A stretch of DNA of 26,542 nucleotides. Source: a virus. Below the pieces are notes generated by a model. That model was given only the letters and a program-made list of their open reading frames with translations. It searched no databases and was not told the DNA's origin. This document shows positions 14,265-25,013 of this stretch, piece by piece. The number at the start of each line of letters is the position of its first letter. The stretch's first letter is position 1. A program made the position numbers and the translations under genes. The stretch is taken from IMG/VR virus record IMGVR_UViG_3300030103_004582, positions 37,590 through 64,131 of that record, one strand, 5' to 3'.

Positions 14265-17200
14265 TATCCAATAATTATAATTTTATATTCCCCACCTTCT
14301 TCTACATAAATATCTACACTATTATTTTGATAGTTAGATATATGATCAGGTATTATTATTTGTCCTGTTGAAATCTCAACAACTTGTACTATAACATTTT
14401 CATCTTTTAAACTATGTGTAATTGTGTTTTGTCCTGTAGTTAATGTCTTAGTTTCCACATATTTTTTACCACCACCAGTTATATTATTTATATTAGTATT
14501 TAATTGTTTAATACCTTCTACCATAAATGGTATTAAATCAACATAATTCATAGAATCTACAGTTGCTTTATTACCAGATCCATCTATATCATACTGAGTT
14601 TTACATGTTCTAACAAAAGTTTTTGCTATATTATTAACCCTTCTTTGTTCTGCAGATATAACATTTCCATCAAATAAATTATCTCTAAAATCATCTACTT
14701 TAAACCCATAATGTTTTTTTCCGGTACTACTAATTCTTGTTCTAGGGTGAAATTCGAATTGATAACCCTCTAATGCGTCTAAGAACAATATAGGATCCAC
14801 AACGTTTGGTATATCCAGAATATTAAATTTACACCTACTATCAGAAGGTAAGTCAATTATTTTACCATCTAAATCTGTACCTAAGTTAGCACCACTAACA
14901 TCAGGAATATCCTCAACAATTAAAGATTTACTATTACCTGATTTTACTATTATATTACCATCTTCTGCTTCTAAATCACCTTTTATAACTCTAGTTGTAC
15001 CAGTACTAACTTCTACTATTTCTCTACCATCTGTTTCTAATACTAATTTAGAACCAGTAGCACTGTCTGCACCAACTTTTAATTTCTTTTGGCTTTCATT
15101 ATATTTTATAAAACTTTCTTCACCAAATAAAATTCCTGGTTCGTCTGGAGTTGTAATATCTATAGTAACTAATGGTAAACCACCTTGTGTACCTATATAG
15201 ATATTACCCTGATTATACGTATTAATATTTAAAGGTGAGCATGATTCTATATTGGATACCCATAATTCACTTATACAATTTCCTGAATTAGAACCGGTTG
15301 CTGCTGACACTACCACTCCGTTAGCATCAACACCTAAATTCATTGTAGGTGTTCCATTAGAAACATCTCTAATATTTAATCTAGGTACATATACTGTATC
15401 ATTATCTGTTGTTCCTGTGATTCCAGCACCACCCAATACAACACTTCTCTGACTTTTTACTTTATTACCATTACCACCTATAACTACACTATCATTAATA
15501 GTATCATTTATACTATGATTTTTCCCACCTATTATGATACTATTTCTTATCCTACCATCACTAATAGAGTTATTATTACCACCTAAAACAATGTTATTAT
15601 CCATATATCCTAAGTTAGAAGATATAATATTATCTTCACCACCTATTATTGCATTTTGTGATTCACTAAATCCTACTGAGCTCCCTGTTAATACATTATT
15701 TTTACCTACAAAGATACCTGAAGAATCATGATCAGTAATTCTATTAGTCTCGCCCCCAGCAATCATTGAGTATCTTGATGATCCTGTTAATATGTGACTA
15801 CCTTTAATGTCATATAGAGAATTTCCTTCCCCACCTTCTTCCCAAAATCCACTAGTCGAACCACTACTGAAACCGGATATGGTAATATTGTTTCCATTAT
15901 TATTTATTAATGTTAATACGTCACCATTAAGTGTTCCACCTGTAATATCTGAGACATTACTATCTACAACAAAACCATTTGCGTCATACCCTAAAGTACC
16001 TACTGGTTCATTATCAAGTACGTCTCTAATATTTAATTGAGGAACATAAACGGTATTTGAAGTGTCTGCAGTAATATTACTACCACCCAGAATAACTGAT
16101 CTAGATGCACCATCCATATAATTATCACTACCACCTACTATAACTGATCTTGCAGCAGCCAAAAAGTGATCATTACCACCAATAATGGCTGATTTTGTAG
16201 CCTTATTTAATGTAGAATCTTCAGAAGTATAAATTCCTGCTTCATCACTATCATCTATAAGGTTATTTCTTCCACCAATTATTGAAGAGGTTTCACCATC
16301 TACTATTTCGTTGTTTATACCACCCCCAATTAATGTGTCACTTGATCCACCTTGAATAAAATTATTTAACCCACCAACAATCACACTATACTGAAGACTT
16401 CCATTATTTGCAATAATACTTGAATTAGTTGATGAAATAATTGCATCTGCCGATGCACCACTTATTATATTAGCCCCACCATTTATTATTGTAGAAGCTC
16501 TACCATCCGTAATATCATTATTAGTGAAATAACCACCTACTAATATTGCCCCAGTCGATGTCCCACTAATTGTTCCAGAATTTTGGTTAATACTTTTTAA
16601 TCCACCACTTTCTACCGCCCAAAATCCTGTTCCTGTTCCACCAGATGAGGGCTGCCAACTTGCTACCCCATCTGCGTCACATGTTAAGACATAACCATTT
16701 TGCTCTGTTCCGTCTTCAATTCTTACTGTACCATCAACATGAAATGTTTCTGTGGGCGTATCTGTATTGATTCCTACATAACCTCTTGTTGAATCTGTGG
16801 TGTCTCTACCTTGTATATGTATATCTGGTATTCCGCCATCTGCATCTTGTCCTGCATACATCCTAATATAATCTGGTAATGCATTTGCGGGATTTGAAGG
16901 TGCAGAAATAATATTTAAACCATTTTGATCGATAGAAGAATAAAGATAACCATCACCTTGTGCACCATATCCCGGAAAACTAGCCTCTGCACTACCTCTA
17001 ATCCCGAATGTAATACCACCATTTCCTGGTGTGGCAACTGACATTCTAGCAAGTTGATCTGTTGTAATCGCACTTAATTTAACATTCGCACCGCTACTTA
17101 AGTTAAGGTCTGACTCAAATATTGCCCCAGTTTCTTCCATTTTGAAGTCGCCCATAACATGTAGAGTTTTATCTACATCATTATTTGTAATATCCCCAAT

Positions 17201-20200
17201 ACCAACCCTTTGGTTATTTGTTAATACCATTACTTCACTTAGTGGTCCACCTGTAGGATAAGTATAAAATTGTAAATTACCTGATACACCACCCCCGAAA
17301 GTCGTACCTTCAATTCTAGCAAAAGGTGTAGATACACCCTCATTATCAAAATCAATTACAGAGTTACTCGTAGAAACTGCACTTAGTGTTAGTGAAGCAT
17401 TATCAACTGGATTTGATATTAATACATCACCTCTAACATCTAATTTTTCTAATGGGTTATCTGTACCCATTCCTGTGTTACCATCTACTATTAAATCACT
17501 ATCTAATTGAGTATTTCCAGTAACTCTTAATTCACCGTTAATGGTTAACCCATTCATTTCATCTATGATTGCAGTTTGAGGTGTACTACCACTTATACCT
17601 ATTGCAAATTCATTTTCTGTTGGATCGTATGTATAACCTGTAATACCTGAATTTCCACCACCACTACCTGTAGTTCCAGTAACCACAAATCCATTAGCAT
17701 CTAATCCTAAATTAATTAATGGTGTGCCAGCACCAACAGTTCCAATATTTAAATTAGGTACATAAACTGTGTCAGTTGTACCACCACTAATCTTCCTACC
17801 CCCAAGTATAACAGATCTTTGTGTACCATTAATTATTTTATGTTGTGAACCACCAATAATAGCATTCTCAGTACCACCACTAATAATATTAACAGAACCA
17901 CCTAAAATTGACGAAGCGGTTGCATTACTTATAAGGGAATTTGAAGCATTATATATCGATGAATTAGTACAACTACCAGTAATCTCACTTCCTGTAGATG
18001 ATAAAATAAGAGAATCTCTACTATCAGACAATGTGTTAAATCTACCACCAATAATTGTGGAACGCTGAGGAGATCCACCATTTGTAGTATCTTGTATAGT
18101 ATTTTGATTACCTCCAATAATAGACGAATACATTAAAGATCCACCACTTTCTTCAATAATATTTAACTCATTACCACCCAATATAATATTTGAACTACCT
18201 CCACTTATAGTAGATGATACAGTACTTAACATTGCTGAATTAAATGAATTATTTATATCATTTCCAACACCACCCGCAATTAATGCCCTTTCAGAATCAC
18301 TTACAGTATCCTCAATATTATTATCACTACCACCAATAATAACACCATAATCTATAGTTCCTTTAATATTAGAATTACTTGTAGATATTATAGCAGATGT
18401 AGTACCACCACTAATTGTATTACTATTACCATTTATTATAGTTGAAGTTAAACTGTCATAAATATCGTTAGTGTTAAAGTAACCCCCCACTAATACTGAA
18501 CCGGTTGACGTACCATTGATTGTTCCTGCATTTTGATTAATACTTTTTAATCCACCATTTTCTATATCCCAATAAACTGTACCACCAGTTGTACTACCAG
18601 AGGAAGGTTGCCAACTTGCTACCCCATCTGCGTCACAAGTTAATACATAACCAAGTTGTTCTGTGCCATCTTCAATTCTTACCGTCCCATCAACATGAAA
18701 TGTTTCTGTGGGTGTATCGGTATTGATTCCTACATTACCTCTTGAAGAATCTGTGGTATTTTTTCCTTGAATGTGTATATCAGGAACACCACCATCTGCA
18801 TCTTGTCCTGCATACATCCTAATATAATCTGGTAATGTACCTGCAGGAGATGAAGGTGCAGAAATAATATTTAAACCGTTTTGGTCAATGGAAGAATAAA
18901 GATAACCGTCACCTTGTGCGCCATATCCAGGAAAACTAGCCTCTGTACTACCTCTAACCCCAAATGTAATACCACCCTCTCCCGGATTAGAAACTGCTAT
19001 TCTAGCAAGTTGATTTGTTGTACCCGCACTTAATCTAACAAGTGCGTTACCACTGTTAAGGTCTGAATCGAATGTTCCACCAGGTTCTTCCATTTTGAAG
19101 TCGCCCATAACATGTAATTTCTCCGTTGGGTCTATTGTACCAATACCTACACTACCACTATTAGTTATAGTTACTTTGGTATCTGCAGTAGTACTAAAAG
19201 TAGTACCATCATTTCTTGTCGCAAACTTAATACTAGGATCGGTAGTTGAGTTAACACCTATAACTAAATCGTTTATCGAATCAGGTGAAATACCAATATT
19301 AGAGGTTGAAATACCACCATCTTGTGATAGTAAAATATCTGCAGTATCCGTATCATCTACGTCATTTATGTCTGCTTCTATTTTAATTTTAGCATTTGTA
19401 GTGGATTTTATATGTAACTTTTCTGTTGGTGTATCAGTTCCTATTCCTGTACTACCACTAACAATTAAATCATTAGTTACTGTTAAACCACTAACTTCTA
19501 AAATTTGTGAATCAAAAGAAGTTCCACCACTTAAACCTATAGTAAAAGTATTACTAGCGGGATTATAAGAATATCCGGTTATAGGTGTGCTAGCCGCCCC
19601 ACTAGAAGGAAGTTGGTTAGCATTAATATATTTTACTGTTGCAGTATCATTATCATATATAAGTAATTTATCGTTTGCACCATCTACTGTTATACCAGTT
19701 CCATTAGTCGCCGCCATAATAACTGAATCCGCACCTGAATAGTCTACCGCGATTAAAACTCTATCGGTAGCAGCAACCCCTATGTCAATACCTGTAGAAC
19801 CCTCAAAAGTAAGTGTATCACCAGAAGTTATAGTAAAAGGTGTACCGTTATCTCCGGCTACTGTGAATGACGTTTTACCACTTAATGATGATAAATCAAC
19901 ATTAAAAGTTCCTCCAGTTGTGTTGGTAAATGTTATTTCGGATGTACTACTATCATATGTACCACCAGATACAAAAGTATTAGTTAATCCTGTAACAAAA
20001 CCACATATATCAAAAGTAGAACCACTATTTGTAGCAAACGTAACACATCCAGTGTTTACATCATAAGTTCCACCGGTTACATTAATATCGTTATCAGTAA
20101 ATAAAGCTGCCGCATTTGTCACATTAAATGTTCCGCCAGTTGTATTTGTGAATGTTAATTGTTGAGTGGTTACATCTGCAGAACCACTATTAACAAAAAC

Positions 20201-20404
20201 ATCAGTTGATGATGCACCACTTAAAGTAGAAGAATCTCTATATTCTACATTACCACTAGTAGTATTTCTTACTAAAATTTCTGTTGCTGAGTTATTATTA
20301 ACAGGTGTGTTAATAATATTGAATGTTTGCCCTGAAAGATTTCCCTCAACTAAGGAATTACCTTTAGATACAAACCCATTTTTTATTATAAATTCGTGTG
20401 CCAT
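14264..20404 (-). CDS. Tail fibre with beta-roll IIGG repeats and S74 intramolecular chaperone
   Basis: A 2046-residue fibre. Residues 1-160 carry short beta repeats ('LTFTNTTGGTFNVTNAAALF'). Several 'GIGT..P.EKLH' units follow (from ~310), and a large segment (~435-605) is duplicated at ~1085-1270. Three blocks of 'S.IIGG..N.I' repeats (~641-878, ~1291-1441, ~1535-1661) each end in a 'VYVP.LNI..V...LG.DANGFVV' module. Near the C-terminus is a peptidase S74 chaperone: 'SDSRCKFNILDI' with S1854 and K1859 in the Ser-x4-Lys spacing of the endosialidase autocleavage dyad, then 'FLDALEGYQFEFHPRT', 'HYGFKVDDF' and 'VDLIPFMVEGIKQLN'. In that family the chaperone trimerises the fibre and cuts itself off before the Ser. 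Here an extra ~60-residue beta domain follows. The start lies after a 78-nt gap; GGAAAGGG about 14-21 nt before the ATG might act as a weak ribosome-binding site. Confidence 0.93.
16540..17165 (-). repeat. Direct duplication within the 2046-residue fibre gene, copy B
   Basis: This encodes the segment from 'VMGDFKMEETG' through 'FPGYGAQGDGYLYSSIDQ', 'RMYAGQDADGG' and 'FHVDGTVRIEDGTEQ' to the 'SINQN.GTI.GTSTG' motif. It matches copy A at 18500-19120 over roughly 600 bp, with an offset near 1955 bp and only small indels and scattered differences. Confidence 0.85.
18500..19120 (-). repeat. Direct duplication within the 2046-residue fibre gene, copy A
   Basis: Partner of 16540-17165. The encoded peptides are nearly the same: 'MGDFKMEEPG', 'RIAVSNPGEGGITFG', 'NTDTPTETFHVDGTV', 'GYVLTCDADGVASWQPSSG'. 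Short stretches of DNA are identical, for example TTTTGAAGTCGCCCATAACA on the plus strand in both copies. Confidence 0.85.
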
Positions 20405-20447
20405 TATTTAATACTTTCCCTTTCCAGTTATTAAATGTTATTATTTA

Positions 20448-20463
20448 TATATAAATATGTTAA
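20448..20463 (-). promoter_or_regulatory. 16-bp motif TTAACATATTTATATA before the 2046-residue fibre gene
   Basis: Identical to 6046-6061. It overlaps a perfect 16-bp palindrome, TATTTATATATAAATA (20442-20457), which holds the T4-late-promoter-like octamer TATAAATA on both strands. On the minus strand the octamer (20449-20442) is about 38 nt before the ATG at 20404, a plausible distance for a -10-type element. This is a candidate late promoter only. Confidence 0.35.
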
Positions 20464-20482
20464 AGTTAATAAAACTAAAATA

Positions 20483-21289
20483 TTAATAAATTCGAGATGG
20501 GTGTTTAAATCTACTTCTCATTGCAACATAATTTCTTAATATTTCCTCTTGATTTAAACATATATTATACATAGATGCTGACGCAATTTTACCACTAAAT
20601 CTTTGTCCACCAGAACTACCCCCCCTAGCAACATCTGGTTCATTTGTACCAGCAATTCTACCCGATATCACCGGCACATCACTTCTAGTTTCTACTAAAT
20701 CAGCGTTAACATATATTTTAATTGTACTAGTACCATCACCATTATCAGAACATGTAGTAACTACATAATTAAAATCTAAGGGGTAATTAGTTTCAGTATA
20801 TGCCGTATAAGTACCATATCCTTGTTGTGTACCATCAGTAATTGCCATTTGAATAGTGTTATTAAATATGTACAACCAACTCCTATTAATGTTTCCTCCA
20901 CCATTAGCAGTACCCGGACAAAATATTGTAGAACCTAAAGGACCACTTCTATTATGATTTATCCATGTAGTATAGGTTAATTCTGAAGGCATATTTACCA
21001 TAGGTTTTCCTATCGATTGAAAATAATAATCACTACCATCAAAAAAGAAAGATTTTATATTATTATCCGTGGTCACTACTATTTGTGAGGTAGTTGCAGA
21101 TGGTGGTATTCCCCCAGGCCCTTGATCTGTGTTTTCTTCGAATTCTAATCTTCTAAAGTTTGTTCCTGTTTCTTTTTTACCAAGATTATTAACTACCCCA
21201 TCATTTATATTGTATGAATTAGTATTTTGTGCGTCAACATAAAATATTAAACCGTCAGTTACTATTTTGGGTGAATGAAAAATTGCCAT
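20483..21289 (-). CDS. LamG/concanavalin A-like virion lectin
   Basis: A 268-residue protein of the LamG-like type frequent in marine phage virions. It opens with 'SPKIVTDGLIFYVDAQNTNSYN', the usual first strand and 'GL..Y.DA.N..SY' signature. Next come 'SFFFDGSDYY', 'TYTTWIN' (about residue 104), 'STIKIYVNADLVETRS', and the closing 'FSGKIASASMYNICLNQEEI' with 'NYVAMRSRF' near the C-terminus. The family binds sugars or mediates protein contacts at virion surfaces; its ligand here is unknown. No signal peptide or membrane segment is seen. It starts one nucleotide after the stop of the 752-residue fibre gene, which suggests translational coupling and a joint function. Its length is close to a single full lectin domain. 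Confidence 0.93.
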   Translation of the reverse strand: MAIFHSPKIVTDGLIFYVDAQNTNSYNINDGVVNNLGKKETGTNFRRLEFEENTDQGPGGIPPSATTSQIVVTTDNNIKSFFFDGSDYYFQSIGKPMVNMPSELTYTTWINHNRSGPLGSTIFCPGTANGGGNINRSWLYIFNNTIQMAITDGTQQGYGTYTAYTETNYPLDFNYVVTTCSDNGDGTSTIKIYVNADLVETRSDVPVISGRIAGTNEPDVARGGSSGGQRFSGKIASASMYNICLNQEEILRNYVAMRSRFKHPSRIY

Positions 21290-21290
21290 A

Positions 21291-23549
21291 TTATATACTT
21301 CTTACTATTGTTTTTATTTCCCAACCATTGCTAGTTGCTGCCACTAATAAATTAGCAGATGTACCACTTATATTCATATCAAAAGTAACATCAGTAGTAT
21401 CCCCTATATCATTAGTTGTAGTTTCATTAAAATCTATTGATGATCCACTAAAAACTGACATTATAGATCCCGCTCTAACACCAGAAGTGTTTTTTACAGT
21501 ATATTCAAAGAACCCACCAGTATATGCCGTAGTGGGAATACTATAAAGAATAGACTGTCCTACATTTTGATTGATAATAACTGTAGTATTTAGCGAAGGT
21601 GCCAAATGATTACCCATCATTATCGTATTATCATCATAAACTTCTAAAATAGGTAATCCAGATACATTATTAACCCCAAATAGTTCGCCAGTTAATGTAT
21701 CAGTAACAGTAAATAATTCTCCTACCGAACCTTCTACTGCAAATATTGGTTCTGTGTCACCAGTTCCTGCTATTTGTAGTACTGGACCAAATAAATAAGT
21801 GTCTGTATCACCACTAAAAATTGAGTGTCCATTCACATATGCAAAACCATTAACTTCTAATTCATTATTTACTGTTAAATCATTAGTTACAGTAAGTCCA
21901 GAAACTGTATTAAAAGATGCGTCAAATGAACTACTTCCGCTTATATCAATACTAAAGGTATTATTTGTAGAATTATACGTATATGCACTTATTGTTGTAC
22001 CACTACCACCACCATTATTAGTTGTACCCGTTACCACAAAACCATTAGAATCTATACCTAAATTATATATTGAAGTACCAGAAACTACATCTCTTATATT
22101 TAATTTAGGTACGTAAACTGTATTTGCCGTAGTGGCAGTAATATTATATCCACCTAAAATTACTGTATTACCCTCTATTTCTTCTCCTAATGTAGCAATA
22201 GTATTACCACTACCACCGATAATTGCGGAATTAGGTGAAATAAGCGGGACTGAGGAATCATAAAGTATTGAATTATTTGTACCGCCACCAATGAACGAAT
22301 TTTTATTATTCATCGCCTCCCCAATAAAATTGTTATCTCCACCGGCAATTACACCATTAGAAATACCACCTTCACCGTTAATTCTATTATCAGTACCCCC
22401 TATTATACCATTTCTCTCTACCCCAATACCTATTTGGTTGCTAACACCACCAATAATAGAGTTGTATTTACCAAAAAGACTACCAGAATAATACCCATTA
22501 ATAGTATTACCACTACCACCAATAATTGATGATCCTATTTGTGCGGATGACATTATATTATTACTACCCCCAATTATAGAACTTTCATAAACTATGTTAT
22601 TACCACCTGCACCTATTAGTTGATTTTCTAAACCATTAATAATGGTAGAAAATTGTCCGTTAGTAATTGTTAATCCAGTACCCCCTATTATAAATGAATG
22701 GTTTCCGTCTGATATTAAATTTCCATTACCCCCTAAAATTTGAGAGGATAAAGATTCCATTATATCACTTTCTATACTATTAATTAATGTACCATAGTAT
22801 GTAACTTTAGTAATACTATTATCGTCACCACCTAAAATTAATGAATTATATGAACTATTAAAAAGATTATTTTGACCTTGAAAAATACCGTTATCACTAC
22901 CCGCAGCAATTTGATTAGTGGCACCACCAATAATTGTAGTACCAGATGATGCAACTATTTCATCATCCAACCCACCTATAATAGAAGACAAATAAGTTTT
23001 AGTCACTGTATTGCCAGAACCACCTATAGTTGTAGATAAAGGTGAAACAACAACACTATTATTAAATCCTTGAGATATAGAGTAATCTCCTTGTGATATA
23101 TTACCACCAGAAATTGTTTTAATTGAACCGATACCTGTTGAACCAGATATCCAATAACTATCTCCACCACTAGTAAATCCAGTTATTGTTATAGTATCAC
23201 CACTACCATTTACTAATGTTAATGTACCCGCACTAAATGTACCACCGGTAATTGCAGAACCAGATCCACCACCGAAATTAACTTCCTCCCAATCAGTTTC
23301 ATCGAAATCCCAAGGATCTTTATCTTTTAGTTTAAAATATCTACTACCACTTTCGATACCTACAATCATACCAGCTCTACGGCGCAATTCTGTTATGGTA
23401 GTTCCCGAAAATATTTCAGTACCTCCACTGTAATTTCTTAAACCATCAATACCTAAAGTAGTATCAATAACGGGAAAAGTATCACTAGTTGTACCAGGAG
23501 AAATAAATCCTGATATTGGAACACCACCTATGTCTACATAATTTGCCAT
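21291..23549 (-). CDS. Fibre protein with GLRNY/RRRAGM N-terminal module, IIGG beta-roll repeats and a C-terminal beta domain
   Basis: A 752-residue fibre. Residues 1-130 ('GFISPGTTSDTFPVIDTTLG', 'ELRRRAGMIVG', 'YFKLKDKDPWDFD') closely match the N-terminus of the next gene to the right and probably attach the protein to the virion. Residues ~137-480 are short repeats of the form 'S.IIGG..N.I', ending in 'TVYVPKLNIRDV...NLGIDSNGFVV', the same module found three times in the 2046-residue fibre. The repeats probably form a left-handed beta-roll or beta-helix. The final ~100 residues ('TTVIINQNVGQSILYSIPTT', 'FFEYTVKNTSGVRAGSIMSV', 'GWEIKTIVRSI') look like a compact beta domain that I associate with phage fibre tips. 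It is separated by 12 nt from the upstream stop. Confidence 0.93.
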   Translation of the reverse strand: MANYVDIGGVPISGFISPGTTSDTFPVIDTTLGIDGLRNYSGGTEIFSGTTITELRRRAGMIVGIESGSRYFKLKDKDPWDFDETDWEEVNFGGGSGSAITGGTFSAGTLTLVNGSGDTITITGFTSGGDSYWISGSTGIGSIKTISGGNISQGDYSISQGFNNSVVVSPLSTTIGGSGNTVTKTYLSSIIGGLDDEIVASSGTTIIGGATNQIAAGSDNGIFQGQNNLFNSSYNSLILGGDDNSITKVTYYGTLINSIESDIMESLSSQILGGNGNLISDGNHSFIIGGTGLTITNGQFSTIINGLENQLIGAGGNNIVYESSIIGGSNNIMSSAQIGSSIIGGSGNTINGYYSGSLFGKYNSIIGGVSNQIGIGVERNGIIGGTDNRINGEGGISNGVIAGGDNNFIGEAMNNKNSFIGGGTNNSILYDSSVPLISPNSAIIGGSGNTIATLGEEIEGNTVILGGYNITATTANTVYVPKLNIRDVVSGTSIYNLGIDSNGFVVTGTTNNGGGSGTTISAYTYNSTNNTFSIDISGSSSFDASFNTVSGLTVTNDLTVNNELEVNGFAYVNGHSIFSGDTDTYLFGPVLQIAGTGDTEPIFAVEGSVGELFTVTDTLTGELFGVNNVSGLPILEVYDDNTIMMGNHLAPSLNTTVIINQNVGQSILYSIPTTAYTGGFFEYTVKNTSGVRAGSIMSVFSGSSIDFNETTTNDIGDTTDVTFDMNISGTSANLLVAATSNGWEIKTIVRSI

Positions 23550-23561
23550 ATATCTATATTT

Positions 23562-24986
23562 TTATACATTGTTTAATTGAAATTTGTATGGGTTACTTGT
23601 TTGAGCAAATGTTTGTCTCCACACTTTATAATTTACTGGTAGACCTTGACTATTAGTTATACTAATATCTGTTTGAAAAGATCCTGGTATTGGTGTTACA
23701 CCAGCAAAATCAGTAATAGGTGCTCCTGCAGATGTCCATGAACCAACATTAGTTAGTATATCTGGTACACATACCCATAAATAATTACTACCCGAATTTG
23801 CAACCGTAAGAACCGAACCAAAACCTAATGACGTTACAAACTGACTATTTGATAAGGTAACCATTTGCCCACCAGTTAATGTTAATCCACCCATACCAAA
23901 ATATACATAGGATTTCCATGTTGCGGAAATGTTACGAGTAAAAGATGCCCCTTGAGTATTAATTCCATGTACTGTGTATAAGGGTTCTGAACCTACACTT
24001 GTTTTTACGTCAGATACTTGTATTGTTGCACCTGTTGTTCCTGCCTTAGGTTGACTATCTAATAATATATTACCACTAGAATCAGTAACCTTCACACTAT
24101 TAGGTATTAAATCATCTACATTTGCGGGTTGTGTAGTAGACCAACTAAAATCTTTAGAAACCGGAACACCTGGTGTAGTCTCCTGACCTATTTCATAACT
24201 ACTAAGTAAATCACTACGAGTAAAAGAATTAAAGGTTGGTGGGATATATGGGTATAATAAATCGTCCCACATTTCTTGCATTGTCTTACCTGGTGCAGGA
24301 AATGAACTTCCTGCGGTTATACCACCTACTGTTGTAGGTGTTGCAGCACTATTTATATAATTAGGTATTGTACCACCAGATAAAGGAGACAAATCAACAT
24401 TATAGAAATTGGCACCATATAAATTATTATCGAATTGTAAAGTAGTACCAACTAATGTCGCCGCATCTGTATAAGAATCCGCAGTTCCACCTGATAATGC
24501 GGATAAGTCTACATTGTAAAAATTAGAACCAAATACGTTATTATCAAATTGTAATACATTACCTACCAAAGTTACACCATCAGTATAAGAATCTTCTATA
24601 GTAAAACCACTAATATTAATAGTATCACCACTACCATTTACTAAAGTTAATGTGCCAGCACTATATGTACCACCGGTAATTGCAGAACCAGATCCACCAC
24701 CAAAATTAATCTCTTCCCAGTCAGTTAAATCAAAATCCCAAGGATCTTTATCTTTTAGTTTAAAATATCTATCACCACCCTCAACACCTACAATCATACC
24801 AGCTCTACGGCGCAATTCTGTTATAGTCTCACCACTTAGAACCTCTGTAGTAGTACCACTATAGTTTCTTAATCCATCAATACCTAATTGAGTGTCTATA
24901 ACTGCATACTTATCATCAGTACTACCTGGTGATATAAATCCAGTAATTTTAACACCTCCTAAACCTCCATAATCAGTACCACTCAT
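23562..24986 (-). CDS. Fibre protein sharing its N-terminus with 21291-23549 and its C-terminus with 25014-26542
   Basis: A 474-residue structural protein. Residues 1-130 are the GLRNY/RRRAGM attachment-type module. Residues ~133-205 are two tandem copies of a 37-residue unit 'DSYTD..TLVG..LQFDNN.(Y/F)G.NFYNVDLS.LSGGT'. The rest starts at 'TIPNYINSAATPTTVGGITA' and contains 'TMQEMWDDLLYPYIPPTFNS', 'FSWSTT', and repeated beta strands such as 'LYTVHGINTQGASFTRNISA'. This last region matches the C-terminus of the gene at 25014-26542. No catalytic motif was found. An adhesin tip carried on a common attachment domain is the likely role. The start follows a 27-nt AT-rich gap without a Shine-Dalgarno sequence. 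Confidence 0.92.
   Translation of the reverse strand: MSGTDYGGLGGVKITGFISPGSTDDKYAVIDTQLGIDGLRNYSGTTTEVLSGETITELRRRAGMIVGVEGGDRYFKLKDKDPWDFDLTDWEEINFGGGSGSAITGGTYSAGTLTLVNGSGDTINISGFTIEDSYTDGVTLVGNVLQFDNNVFGSNFYNVDLSALSGGTADSYTDAATLVGTTLQFDNNLYGANFYNVDLSPLSGGTIPNYINSAATPTTVGGITAGSSFPAPGKTMQEMWDDLLYPYIPPTFNSFTRSDLLSSYEIGQETTPGVPVSKDFSWSTTQPANVDDLIPNSVKVTDSSGNILLDSQPKAGTTGATIQVSDVKTSVGSEPLYTVHGINTQGASFTRNISATWKSYVYFGMGGLTLTGGQMVTLSNSQFVTSLGFGSVLTVANSGSNYLWVCVPDILTNVGSWTSAGAPITDFAGVTPIPGSFQTDISITNSQGLPVNYKVWRQTFAQTSNPYKFQLNNV
24370..24595 (-). repeat. Tandem ~111-bp coding repeat in the 474-residue fibre
   Basis: Two adjacent copies encode 37-residue units, each running from 'DSYTD' to 'LSGGT'. 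The protein copies differ at about eight positions and the DNA at many third positions. This is the same repeat class as the TFITG/DSYIS units of the larger fibres. Confidence 0.75.
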
Positions 24987-25013
24987 ATTTATTTATTTAT
25001 TTTTTTCATTTTA

